Of a stretch of DNA of 64,000 bases, positions 16,016-23,421 are shown piece by piece. The translations under genes were made by a program, and so were the position numbers. Position 1 is the first letter of the stretch. Each line of letters starts with the position of its first letter. The notes below the pieces were generated by a model. That model saw nothing but the letters and a program-made list of their open reading frames with translations, was not told the DNA's origin and searched no databases. The stretch is from Nocardioides sp. YR527 (GTDB taxonomy: Bacteria; Actinomycetota; Actinomycetes; Propionibacteriales; Nocardioidaceae), in the NCBI RefSeq assembly GCF_900101045.1, contig NZ_FNFN01000013.1:39581-103580 (forward strand), written 5' to 3'.

Positions 16016-16909
16016 TCATCCACCGACCACACTCTGATGTTCGGGCGTCGCGCGGACGTGGGCGTAGGAGGCGGCGTACAGGATCACCATCGAGGTGTAG
16101 TGGATCCAGACGACCAGGATGAGCGCGATGCCGAAGGCCTGGAAGGCGGGCTGCCCCTGAGTGGCCTGGAGCAGCAGGGTCGAGGCCTGCTTGAGGATCT
16201 CGAAGCCGATCGCGCCGAGCACGGCCCCGGCCCACAGGGGACGCTTCGGGGTGTCGTTCTGGGGAGCCAGGTGGAACATCGCGAAGAAGAGCACCGTGTT
16301 GGCGGCGAGGCCGAGCACCAGGGTGAGGAGGACGATCAGCCAGCCGAAGCCTTCGTCGAGGCCGATCCAGTCCAGGACGTTGACCGAGAAGGTGCGTACG
16401 AGGCCGGTGAACGCCACCGCCACCAGCAGGATCAGGCCGAGCCCGATGAGTGCGACCAGGTCACGGGCCTTGGCCGCCAGGAAACCCGGCTGTTCCTCCT
16501 CGGGCACCAAGAAGACCGCGTCGAGCGCCTTGCGCAGCCCGTCGATGAATCCGAGGCCGGCGTAGAGCAGACCGATGACACCGATGATCCCGACCGTTCT
16601 GGCCGCACTCTCGATGTCGGCGATCTTCAGCTGTCCGGGGCTGTCGCCGACCAGCCCGGGCAGGACGTGGTCGATCGCCTCGACGAGGTCGCTCTCGGCT
16701 CCGGAGTAGACCTTGGCGATCTGGCCCACGGCGAAGAACGCGAGCGCGAGGATCGGGAAGGTCGACAGGAAGCCGAAGTAGGTGATCGCGCCGGCCTGCT
16801 GGGCGGCACCGACCTCACCGTAGTGCTCCTGCGTGCGCACCACCCGGTCCAGCGCCGGGAAGCGCTCGCGCAGCTCGGCGATCTTCGCCTTGACCTTCTC
16901 CTTGAGCAT
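16016..16909 (-). CDS. YihY/BrkB family inner-membrane protein
   Basis: This 297-residue multi-spanning protein of the YihY (formerly RNase BN/BrkB) family has about six hydrophobic helices. Family features are AGAITYFGFLSTFPILALAF near residue 35, SAARTVGIIGVIGLLYAGLG, and a C-terminal VVWIHYTSMVILYAASYAHV. Its function is unsettled; the old RNase BN assignment is known to be wrong. I chose ATG 16909 (MLKEKVKAKIAEL), 44 bp after the 2H phosphoesterase gene, because the longer frame would overlap that gene in an arginine-rich shadow. Confidence 0.9.
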   Translation of the reverse strand: MLKEKVKAKIAELRERFPALDRVVRTQEHYGEVGAAQQAGAITYFGFLSTFPILALAFFAVGQIAKVYSGAESDLVEAIDHVLPGLVGDSPGQLKIADIESAARTVGIIGVIGLLYAGLGFIDGLRKALDAVFLVPEEEQPGFLAAKARDLVALIGLGLILLVAVAFTGLVRTFSVNVLDWIGLDEGFGWLIVLLTLVLGLAANTVLFFAMFHLAPQNDTPKRPLWAGAVLGAIGFEILKQASTLLLQATQGQPAFQAFGIALILVVWIHYTSMVILYAASYAHVRATPEHQSVVGG

Positions 16910-16953
16910 CCCGAGGTCCCCATCCGTCGTTCGTGGGCGGACCCGAGCCCGCC

Positions 16954-17478
16954 TCAGCCAGTCAGTGCTGCTCTCAGCGCGAACTCCCGCGTCGGGCGCC
17001 AGCCGTCCGTGTCGTCGTGGACATAGAGATGGAACGCCTCGACCGACCACTCGCACTCGAAGTCGGCAAGCTCGCCGAAAGCCTTGTCGAGGCTAGCGTC
17101 GGGAAGGTCGTGAGCGATCGTGACATGCGGGTGATAGGGAAACGAGAGCTTCTGGTCGAGCGGACCCTGCCGAACCGCGTTGGCCAGCTGCTCACAGCCC
17201 GAGATGCCCTGCACCACTGCCACGAACACCACCGGCGAGACCGGCCGGAAGGTGCCGGTGCCACGCAGGTGCACGCTGAACGGGGCGACCCGCGAGGCCG
17301 CGGACTCGAGATGGCCCTCGACGTCCGGCAGCAGGTCGTCGTGGATCTCCGTCGGTGGCACAAGAGTGATGTGCGTCGGGATCATGGTCGCCGTCGCGTC
17401 CCCGAGAGACGTCCGGTAGTCCTGGAGCTGGCTTGCCCACGGCTCCGGGATAGCGATGGCAACACCGATGGTGCGCAT
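16954..17478 (-). CDS. 2'-5' RNA ligase family 2H phosphoesterase
   Basis: This 174-residue member of the 2H superfamily carries both HxT motifs: HITLVPP near residue 36 and HVTIAHDL near residue 118. These form the phosphodiesterase active site. Bacterial members act on cyclic phosphodiesters or RNA ends, but the physiological substrate is generally not known. It follows trpS by 12 bp on the same strand and precedes yihY, so the genes probably form one transcript. Confidence 0.88.
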   Translation of the reverse strand: MRTIGVAIAIPEPWASQLQDYRTSLGDATATMIPTHITLVPPTEIHDDLLPDVEGHLESAASRVAPFSVHLRGTGTFRPVSPVVFVAVVQGISGCEQLANAVRQGPLDQKLSFPYHPHVTIAHDLPDASLDKAFGELADFECEWSVEAFHLYVHDDTDGWRPTREFALRAALTG

Positions 17479-17490
17479 GCGCCGACCTTA

Positions 17491-18528
17491 CTAGCCGAGC
17501 GGCGACGCGGGGGGCACAAGGCCAACCCGCTCGTAGACGTCGGCCAGAGTCTTGCGGGCGACCACGCCCGCCTTCTCCGCGCCCTTCTGCAAGATGCCGT
17601 CGAGGTACGCCCGGTCCTCGAGGACCTCGAAGGTCCTCTCCCGGAACGGGGTGACGTAGTCGACGACGACTTCGGCGAGATCCTTCTTCAGATCGCCGTA
17701 ACCCTTTCCCGCGTACTTGCCGACCAGGGTCTCGATCTCGGTGCCGGTCAGCGCAGAGTAGATCCGGAGCAGGTTGGAGACGCCCGGCTTGGCCTCCTCG
17801 TCGAAGCGGATCTCCATCTCCGAGTCGGTGACCGCGGAGCGGATCTTCTTCGCCGAGACCTTCGGGTCGTCGAGCATGTCGATCAGGCCGTTAGGGCTCG
17901 AGGCCGACTTCGACATCTTGATCGCCGGGTCCTGGAGGTCGTAGATCTTCGCGACCTCCTTGAGGATGTAGGGCTCGGGCAGCCGGAACGTCTTCTTGTA
18001 ACGGCTGTTGAACCGCTGCGCGAGGTCGCGGGTCAGCTCGAGGTGCTGTCGCTGGTCCTCGCCGACCGGGACGTACGCCGGGCGGTAGAGCAGGATGTCG
18101 GCGGCCATCAGCATCGGGTAGGAGAAGAGGCCGACGGAGGCCGCGCCCTCACCACCCTTGGCGGACTTGTCCTTGAACTGGGTCATCCGCCGGGCCTCGC
18201 CGAACGAGGTGATGCACTGCATCACCCAGCCGAGCTGGGCGTGCTCGGGGAGGTGTGACTGGACGAAGATCGCGGACCGCTCCGGGTCGACACCGGCGGC
18301 CAGGAGCTGGGCAGCGGCCCGCCGCGTACGTTCGCGGAGCACCTTCGGGTCCTGCTCGACCGTGATCGCGTGCAGGTCGGCGATGAAGAAGAACGGCTCG
18401 TGCTCCTCCTGCAGGCTCACCCACTGCCGGACCGCGCCGAGATAGTTGCCGAGGTGGTAGGAGTCCGCCGTCGGCTGGATGCCGGAGAGGACCCTGGGCC
18501 TAGTCGTAGGAGCAGTGCTGCCGGTCAT
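17491..18528 (-). CDS. trpS: Tryptophanyl-tRNA synthetase
   Basis: This class I aminoacyl-tRNA synthetase charges tRNA-Trp (345 aa). The early motif VLSGIQPTADSYHLGNYLG contains the HIGH-equivalent. The ATP loop KMSKSASSPNG is near residue 200. MLMAADILLYRPAYVPVGEDQ is the conserved central segment. The length is normal for the bacterial enzyme. Only a weak ribosome-binding site is visible before ATG 18528. It heads a probable trpS-2H phosphoesterase-yihY-SCO4848-like transcript. Confidence 0.97.
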   Translation of the reverse strand: MTGSTAPTTRPRVLSGIQPTADSYHLGNYLGAVRQWVSLQEEHEPFFFIADLHAITVEQDPKVLRERTRRAAAQLLAAGVDPERSAIFVQSHLPEHAQLGWVMQCITSFGEARRMTQFKDKSAKGGEGAASVGLFSYPMLMAADILLYRPAYVPVGEDQRQHLELTRDLAQRFNSRYKKTFRLPEPYILKEVAKIYDLQDPAIKMSKSASSPNGLIDMLDDPKVSAKKIRSAVTDSEMEIRFDEEAKPGVSNLLRIYSALTGTEIETLVGKYAGKGYGDLKKDLAEVVVDYVTPFRERTFEVLEDRAYLDGILQKGAEKAGVVARKTLADVYERVGLVPPASPLG

Positions 18529-18968
18529 GTGCGCATTCTGTCAGCCACCCGCCGAAAGGCTCGAAATGGTGGGAGGAAGAGGATCGAGAACCGATCCGTA
18601 CGAGCTGTGGACCCTGCCCGCGGCACTGATCTGCGTGCCGGCCATGAGCCTCGGCGCCCCCCGTGATCAACGTCGAGGACCGTGGTCGCCCGCGGTCTTC
18701 TTGAAGGCCGCGGGCAGGATCCGCATGCCACATCAACGACCGATCATCCACGGAGTTATCGAACAGGTGCATCCAATTTCTTACGAGTTTGTGGACCTCC
18801 TGAGAGGCTTTACTCAGCGCGGATTCGATGCTGCGTCAACTGCCCGTTCCGGGCCTGACATCTGCCCCTGTTAACCTGTTTGGTCGACCCGCGGATCCTC
18901 CAAGGGGTCCGCAGCCTCGGGCCAGCTGCCGAATCGGCCCCGAGGCCAGGCGACCCTCGAGGAGATTT
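18529..18968. other. Intergenic region between trpS and ggpPS
   Basis: This 440-bp divergent gap has no supported gene. It contains an inverted repeat GCCCGCGG-N12-CCGCGGGC at 18688-18715, then an AT-richer stretch at about 18730-18830. The strong ribosome-binding site GAGGAG lies just before 18969. Promoters for both flanking genes must lie here, but I cannot place -10/-35 boxes with confidence. Confidence 0.6.
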
Positions 18969-21251
18969 GTGAACGACACGTCCGCTGCCAACGCACGCAT
19001 GCTGCTTGCGACCGATCTGGACGGAACCTTCCTGGCCGGCGACCCCGAGGCGAAGGTCAAGCTGTACCAGACGCTGAGCCGCCGCGAGGACGTACTGCTG
19101 TCCTTCGTCACCGGTCGTGGACTGGAGTCGGTGCTGCCGCTGCTCGCGGACCCGACCATCCCGACGCCCGACTTCATCATCTGCGATGTCGGCGCGACCA
19201 TCGTGACCGGACACGACCTGCTCGCCGTCGAGCCCATCCAGCAGGAGATCGCCGCCAAGTGGCCGGGCGAGCTCACCGTGCTCGAGAAGATCGGCGACCG
19301 CCCCGGACTGGTCCGGCAGAACGTGCCGCAGGACCGCCGGGTCTCCTACTTCTGCGACCCCGAGGCCGTCACCGACGACCTCGCCCCGCTGGTCGCGGAG
19401 ATCGGCTGCGACCTGCTCTACTCCGCCAGCCACTACCTCGACGTGCTGCCCGCCGGGATCAACAAGGGCTACACCGTCACCAAGCTCGTCGAGCACCTCG
19501 GCATCCCCAAGGACCGCGTGCTGGTCGCCGGCGACACCCTCAACGACCTGTCGATGTACGACATCGGATTCCCGGGAGTCTGTGTAGGCGAGGCCGAGGA
19601 CCTGCTCCTGGACGCGACCCGCGGCAAGGAGCGTACGTTCCACGCCACCTCCCCCGGCACGGGCGGGATCCTGCAGGCGATCAGGCACTTCAACCTGCTC
19701 GACGACGAGCACATCTACGACCCGGAGAACGACGCCGACGACCCGGGGAAGTCCGACCTCGTGATGGTCTACCACCGGCTTCCCTACGACGAGGTGATCG
19801 AGGACGGGGAGGTCAAGCGCCGGCGCCCGAAGTCCCCCAACGGCATCATCCCGACGCTGCTCTCCTTCTTCACCGAGCGCACCGGGTCCTGGGTCGCCTG
19901 GTCCATCGACGACCCCAAGCGCGGCAAGTTCGCCACCCACACGGTCGTCGACCCCAAGCTCTACCCGGGCCTGGTGGCCTCCCGGCTGCCGCTGTCGAAG
20001 AAGGACGTCGACGTCTTCTACAAACGCTTCTCCAAGGAAGCGTTCTGGCCACTGCTGCACACCTTCTGGGAACGCGCGAAGTTCAAGGAGGACGACTGGA
20101 AGGTCTATTGCCGGGTCAACAGGGCCTTCGCCGAGCAGGCGGCGGCCGAGGTGGCGTACGGAGGCATCGTCTGGATCCACGACTACAACCTGTGGATGGT
20201 GCCGGCCTACCTGCGGGAGATGCGGCCGGACGTGAAGATCGCGTTCCTGCACCACACCCACTTCCCCGGCGCGGACGTGTTCAACGTGGTGCCGTGGCGC
20301 CGCGAGATCATCGGCTCGCTGCTGCAGTGTGACTACATCTCGTTCCACATCCCCCGCCAGGTCGAGAACTTCGTCGACGTGGCCCGCGGCGTGGCGCCGG
20401 TCGAGGTCGTCGAGACGGAGGACTCGGCGCCTCGGTTCCGGACATACGGCTTCGCTCTCGGTCTGGACACCATGCCCTCGGTGATCGACGTCGGTGGGCG
20501 CCGGGTGCACCTGGGCGCCAACCCGGTCAGCGTCGACACGAAGCGGATCGAGCAGACGCTGGCCACCCCGGCGGTGCAGAGCTCGATCGCTCGGGTGGCG
20601 GACGAGTTCGAGGGTCAGCGGATCGCGCTGGCCGTGTCCCGGCTCGACTACACCAAGGGCGTGCTGCAGCAGCTCGAGGCCTTCGAGCGGGCGCTGCTCG
20701 AGGACCCGTCGTTGCAGGGTGAGCTGTCGCTGGTGCTGGTATGCGTGCCCGCGGCCGGCGAGATGACCGTCTACAAGACGCTGCAGAACCAGATCGAGCA
20801 GGCGGTCGGGCGGATCAACGGCCGGTTCTCGCGGATGGGCTGGATGCCGGTGCACTTCTACTTCCGGCCGATCCCGTTCGACGAGCTGCTGGCCTACTAC
20901 GCCAACGCCGACGTCATGTGGATCACCCCGCTGCGCGACGGCCTCAACCTGGTCGCGAAGGAGTACGCCGCGGTCCACGGTCTCCTCGGCACGAGCGGCA
21001 CGCTGGTGCTCTCCGAGTTCGCCGGGGCGGCCGCCGAGCTACGTGGCGCGGTGCTGACCAACCCGCACGACGTCTCCGACATGGTCCGGGTCTTCCTGCA
21101 GGCCGTCGACATGGACGAGGCCGAGGCCAAGGACCGGATGCGCGGGTTGTGGGACACCATCCGCCACCACGACTCCAAGGCCTGGGCCGACGGGTTCCTC
21201 GCGGCGGTCGAGGCGGCCACCGCCTCGGACGGCAACGAGGAGGCCTTCTAG
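18969..21251 (+). CDS. ggpPS: Bifunctional glucosylglycerol-phosphate synthase/phosphatase (HAD-GT20 fusion)
   Basis: This 760-residue fusion should make the compatible solute glucosylglycerol from ADP-glucose and glycerol-3-phosphate. Residues 1-265 are a HAD phosphatase of the sucrose-phosphatase type: LLATDLDGTFL (nucleophile DLDGT), SFVTGRG, and GDTLNDLSMYD. Residues 275-750 are a GT20 domain closer to cyanobacterial GgpS than to OtsA: VYHRLPYDEV, KSPNGIIPTLLSFF, SKEAFWPLLHTF, VWIHDYNLWMVPAYLRE and ALAVSRLDYTKGV. The HAD-first order is the reverse of TPS-TPP fusions and matches bacterial GgpPS proteins. GTG 18969 has GAGGAG five nt upstream. A trehalose-6-phosphate role cannot be wholly excluded. 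Confidence 0.85.
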   Translation: MNDTSAANARMLLATDLDGTFLAGDPEAKVKLYQTLSRREDVLLSFVTGRGLESVLPLLADPTIPTPDFIICDVGATIVTGHDLLAVEPIQQEIAAKWPGELTVLEKIGDRPGLVRQNVPQDRRVSYFCDPEAVTDDLAPLVAEIGCDLLYSASHYLDVLPAGINKGYTVTKLVEHLGIPKDRVLVAGDTLNDLSMYDIGFPGVCVGEAEDLLLDATRGKERTFHATSPGTGGILQAIRHFNLLDDEHIYDPENDADDPGKSDLVMVYHRLPYDEVIEDGEVKRRRPKSPNGIIPTLLSFFTERTGSWVAWSIDDPKRGKFATHTVVDPKLYPGLVASRLPLSKKDVDVFYKRFSKEAFWPLLHTFWERAKFKEDDWKVYCRVNRAFAEQAAAEVAYGGIVWIHDYNLWMVPAYLREMRPDVKIAFLHHTHFPGADVFNVVPWRREIIGSLLQCDYISFHIPRQVENFVDVARGVAPVEVVETEDSAPRFRTYGFALGLDTMPSVIDVGGRRVHLGANPVSVDTKRIEQTLATPAVQSSIARVADEFEGQRIALAVSRLDYTKGVLQQLEAFERALLEDPSLQGELSLVLVCVPAAGEMTVYKTLQNQIEQAVGRINGRFSRMGWMPVHFYFRPIPFDELLAYYANADVMWITPLRDGLNLVAKEYAAVHGLLGTSGTLVLSEFAGAAAELRGAVLTNPHDVSDMVRVFLQAVDMDEAEAKDRMRGLWDTIRHHDSKAWADGFLAAVEAATASDGNEEAF

Positions 21252-22450
21252 GCCCGTCGCCGGTGGATGCTGGTGCTCCACAGCAGCACCAGCATCCCGG
21301 CGGCGGCCAGGCCGGCGCCGACCAACGGCGCCTCGCGGACGCTCCAGACGTCGAGGGCCAGGCCACCGGCGAAGGCGCCGAGAGCGTTGGCGATGTTGAG
21401 GCTCGCGTGGTTCATCGCCGCACCGAGGGTCACCGCGTCATCGGCGACGTCCATCAGGCGCACCTGCAGGTTGATCACCAGCACCGACGCGATCGCGGTG
21501 GTCAGGAAGGCGACCGGCGCAAGCCACCACCCGGCCGGGGCGACCAGCCAGAAGAGGGTCAGCACCGCCACCATCCCGAGGCTGCTCGCGAGCAGCGATC
21601 CCATCACCGACCAGCGGGCCAGCTCCCCCGCGACCCAGGTGCCGACGACCATCCCGGTGCCGAACGCGAACACGAACCACGGCACCGCCCCCTCGGCCAG
21701 CCCGGCGGTGTCGGTGACGATCGGGGAGATGTAGGAGTACGCCGCGAACATGCCGCCGAACCCGATCGCGCCCGCGAGCATCGTCAGCCAGACCTGCTTG
21801 TTGGTGAAGAACCGGCCGGCCTCGCTGCGGCCGGTCGCGTTCGGGTCGCCCGGGAAGTGGGGCACCGAGAGCTGCACCAGGACCACGGTCAGCAGGGCGA
21901 GGCCTGCTGCGGCTGCGTACGGCGCCCGCCAGCCGGCGGTCTGACCGAGCCAGGTCGCGAACGGGACACCGATCACGTTGGCGACCGAGAGCCCGAGCAT
22001 CACCAGCGCGACCGCCCGGCCACGGTGCTTCGGTGCGGCCATCGATGTCGCGACGATGGTCGCGACGCCGAAGTAGGCGCCGTGCGGGAGCCCGTCGAGG
22101 AACCGTGCGATCAGCAGCATGTGGAAGTCGACCGCGACCGCACTGAGCACGTTGAACAGGGCGTACGCCGCCATCAGCGACAGCAGCAGCCCCTTGCGCG
22201 GAAGATGGGCGACGAAGAACGAGAGGATCGGTACGCCGACCACCACCCCGACCGCGTAGGCGCTGATCAGGTGGCCGGCCGTGGAGGTTCCGACACCGAC
22301 GCCCTCGGCGATCTCGGGCAGCACACCCATGGTGACGAACTCGGTCGTACCGATCGCGAACCCGCCCGTCGCGAGAGCGAGCATGGCGATCACGAACTGG
22401 ACGGGGGTGACCGGTCTCACGGCGGTCTCGGGGCTGGCGGTGTCGGTCAC
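21248..22450 (-). CDS. MFS transporter, DHA1 family
   Basis: This 400-residue protein has twelve predicted helices. The N-terminal GTTEFVTMGVLPEIAEGVGV and the loop AHLPRKGLLLSLMAAYALFN are typical of drug:H+ antiporter-1/AraJ-NepI-like exporters. LDGLPHGAYFGVATIVA in helix 4 is also typical. A sugar, nucleoside or drug export role is possible; the substrate cannot be told. Start is GTG 22450, with AAGG about 11 nt upstream. Its stop shares CTAG with the convergent ggpPS stop (21248-21251). Confidence 0.9.
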   Translation of the reverse strand: MTDTASPETAVRPVTPVQFVIAMLALATGGFAIGTTEFVTMGVLPEIAEGVGVGTSTAGHLISAYAVGVVVGVPILSFFVAHLPRKGLLLSLMAAYALFNVLSAVAVDFHMLLIARFLDGLPHGAYFGVATIVATSMAAPKHRGRAVALVMLGLSVANVIGVPFATWLGQTAGWRAPYAAAAGLALLTVVLVQLSVPHFPGDPNATGRSEAGRFFTNKQVWLTMLAGAIGFGGMFAAYSYISPIVTDTAGLAEGAVPWFVFAFGTGMVVGTWVAGELARWSVMGSLLASSLGMVAVLTLFWLVAPAGWWLAPVAFLTTAIASVLVINLQVRLMDVADDAVTLGAAMNHASLNIANALGAFAGGLALDVWSVREAPLVGAGLAAAGMLVLLWSTSIHRRRA

Positions 22451-22524
22451 TACTGCCTAACCTTCGGCGATTTGTGGGCTATTCCGTGAATCGGTGTGAC
22501 CCCGATCCCGTCACACCGCGGTTC

Positions 22525-22569
22525 GTCAACCATAGTTGACACGCAGCGAGTGTCAACTTATATTGACAC
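22525..22569. promoter_or_regulatory. Cluster of TTGACAC/GTGTCAA half-sites upstream of the HTH/Clp-N pair
   Basis: Two overlapping inverted repeats lie here: GTCAAC-cata-GTTGAC (22525-22540) and GTTGACAC-N7-GTGTCAAC (22535-22557). A further half-site TTGACAC (22563-22569) ends one base before the ATG of the HTH gene. The arrangement suggests an autoregulatory operator bound by the HTH protein; part may also serve as a -35 element. Confidence 0.6.
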
Positions 22570-22570
22570 C

Positions 22571-22783
22571 ATGACGGATGCGAAGGATCTCGCCGAGTCG
22601 GCCGCGAGCGCCGACCCGAGCACGGGGTTGCGAGCCGCGCTCGCGCTGCGTCGCCTCGCCGACTCGCTGGAGCGGCTGCAGGTGGCGAACGCCCGCCGAC
22701 AGGGGTGGGCCTGGCAGGAGATCGCCGACGCGCTGGAGGTCAGCCGACAGGCGGTTCACAAGAAGTACTCGAAGGAGATGTGA
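22571..22783 (+). CDS. Small HTH DNA-binding protein
   Basis: This 70-residue protein has an acidic/alanine-rich start, a helical segment LRAALALRRLADSLERLQVANARRQG and a C-terminal helix-turn-helix GWAWQEIADALEVSRQAVHKKY (each quoted in part; recognition helix SRQAVHKKY). This is the small HTH partner often found next to Clp N-domain proteins in actinobacteria. ATG 22571 was chosen because the longer frame reads through the palindromic operator. Its TGA overlaps the ATG of the next gene (TGATG), implying coupled translation. It probably represses its own operon. Confidence 0.82.
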   Translation: MTDAKDLAESAASADPSTGLRAALALRRLADSLERLQVANARRQGWAWQEIADALEVSRQAVHKKYSKEM

Positions 22784-23322
22784 TGTTCGAGAGGTTCAGC
22801 AAGCCCGCCCGCGATGCGGTGACCGCGGCTCAGACGTACGCCACCGAGCTCGGTCACGAGCGCATCGGCGACGACCACCTGCTGCTGGCGATCGCCTCCG
22901 GGGCCGACTCGTCCGCCGGCCGGGCGCTCACCGAGGCCGGGGTCGACGCAGGAGCGCTGCGGGCGGAGGTCGAACGGGCCCACGGGCGCCTCGGCGACGA
23001 CGACGCCGACGCGCTGTCCTCGCTCGGGATCGACCTGGACGCGGTGCGCTCCAAGGTGGAGGAGGTCTTCGGCGCCGGCGCCCTGGACAGCGGGAAGCCA
23101 CGCCGCCGTCTCGGCGGGCACATCCCCTTCACCAAGGATGCGAAGAAGGTCCTCGAGCTCTCGCTGCGCGAGGCGATCCGGCTCAAGGACCGCTCGATCG
23201 GCACCGAGCACCTCCTGCTCGGCATCCTTCGCACAGAGGGGGAAGGACATGCTGCCCTACAGGCCCTCGGCGTGGATGCTGCTGCACTGCGCCGCACGCT
23301 CGAGCACGGCGAGGCCGCCTGA
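22783..23322 (+). CDS. Clp N-terminal (Clp_N) double-repeat protein
   Basis: This 179-residue protein is made of the adaptor/substrate-binding N-domain of ClpA/ClpC without an ATPase. Repeat one (about 1-70) begins MFERFSKPARDAVTAAQTYA and has IGDDHLLLAIA. Repeat two (about 105-175) begins FTKDAKKVLELSLREAIRLK and has IGTEHLLLGILR. Stand-alone Clp-N proteins are presumed to modulate Clp proteolysis or act in stress responses; direct evidence is limited. The ATG overlaps the HTH gene stop. It is followed by short tandem repeats and the convergent ABC transporter. Confidence 0.88.
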   Translation: MFERFSKPARDAVTAAQTYATELGHERIGDDHLLLAIASGADSSAGRALTEAGVDAGALRAEVERAHGRLGDDDADALSSLGIDLDAVRSKVEEVFGAGALDSGKPRRRLGGHIPFTKDAKKVLELSLREAIRLKDRSIGTEHLLLGILRTEGEGHAALQALGVDAAALRRTLEHGEAA

Positions 23323-23324
23323 CG

Positions 23325-23366
23325 CCGAGGCGTCACCCCCGTCGGCCGAGGCGTCACCCCGGTCGG
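23325..23366. repeat. Two tandem 21-bp units
   Basis: The unit CCGAGGCGTCACCCC(C/G)GTCGG occurs twice head-to-tail directly after the Clp-N gene. CCGAGGC(G)TCA also recurs inverted at about 23405-23415 (TGATGCCTCGG), so the region can fold into a hairpin. It may work as a terminator between the convergent genes. Confidence 0.6.
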
Positions 23367-23421
23367 CCGAGATGGCACCGAAGTGCCCACTCGAACGACG
23401 GCAGTGATGCCTCGGCGGGGG

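Noticed and set aside
18573..18874. Open frames in the trpS-ggpPS gap
   Set aside because: Short, on several frames, without ribosome-binding sites or recognisable motifs.
23325..23366. CRISPR-like tandem repeats
   Set aside because: Only two directly abutting 21-bp units without spacers; no cas genes nearby.
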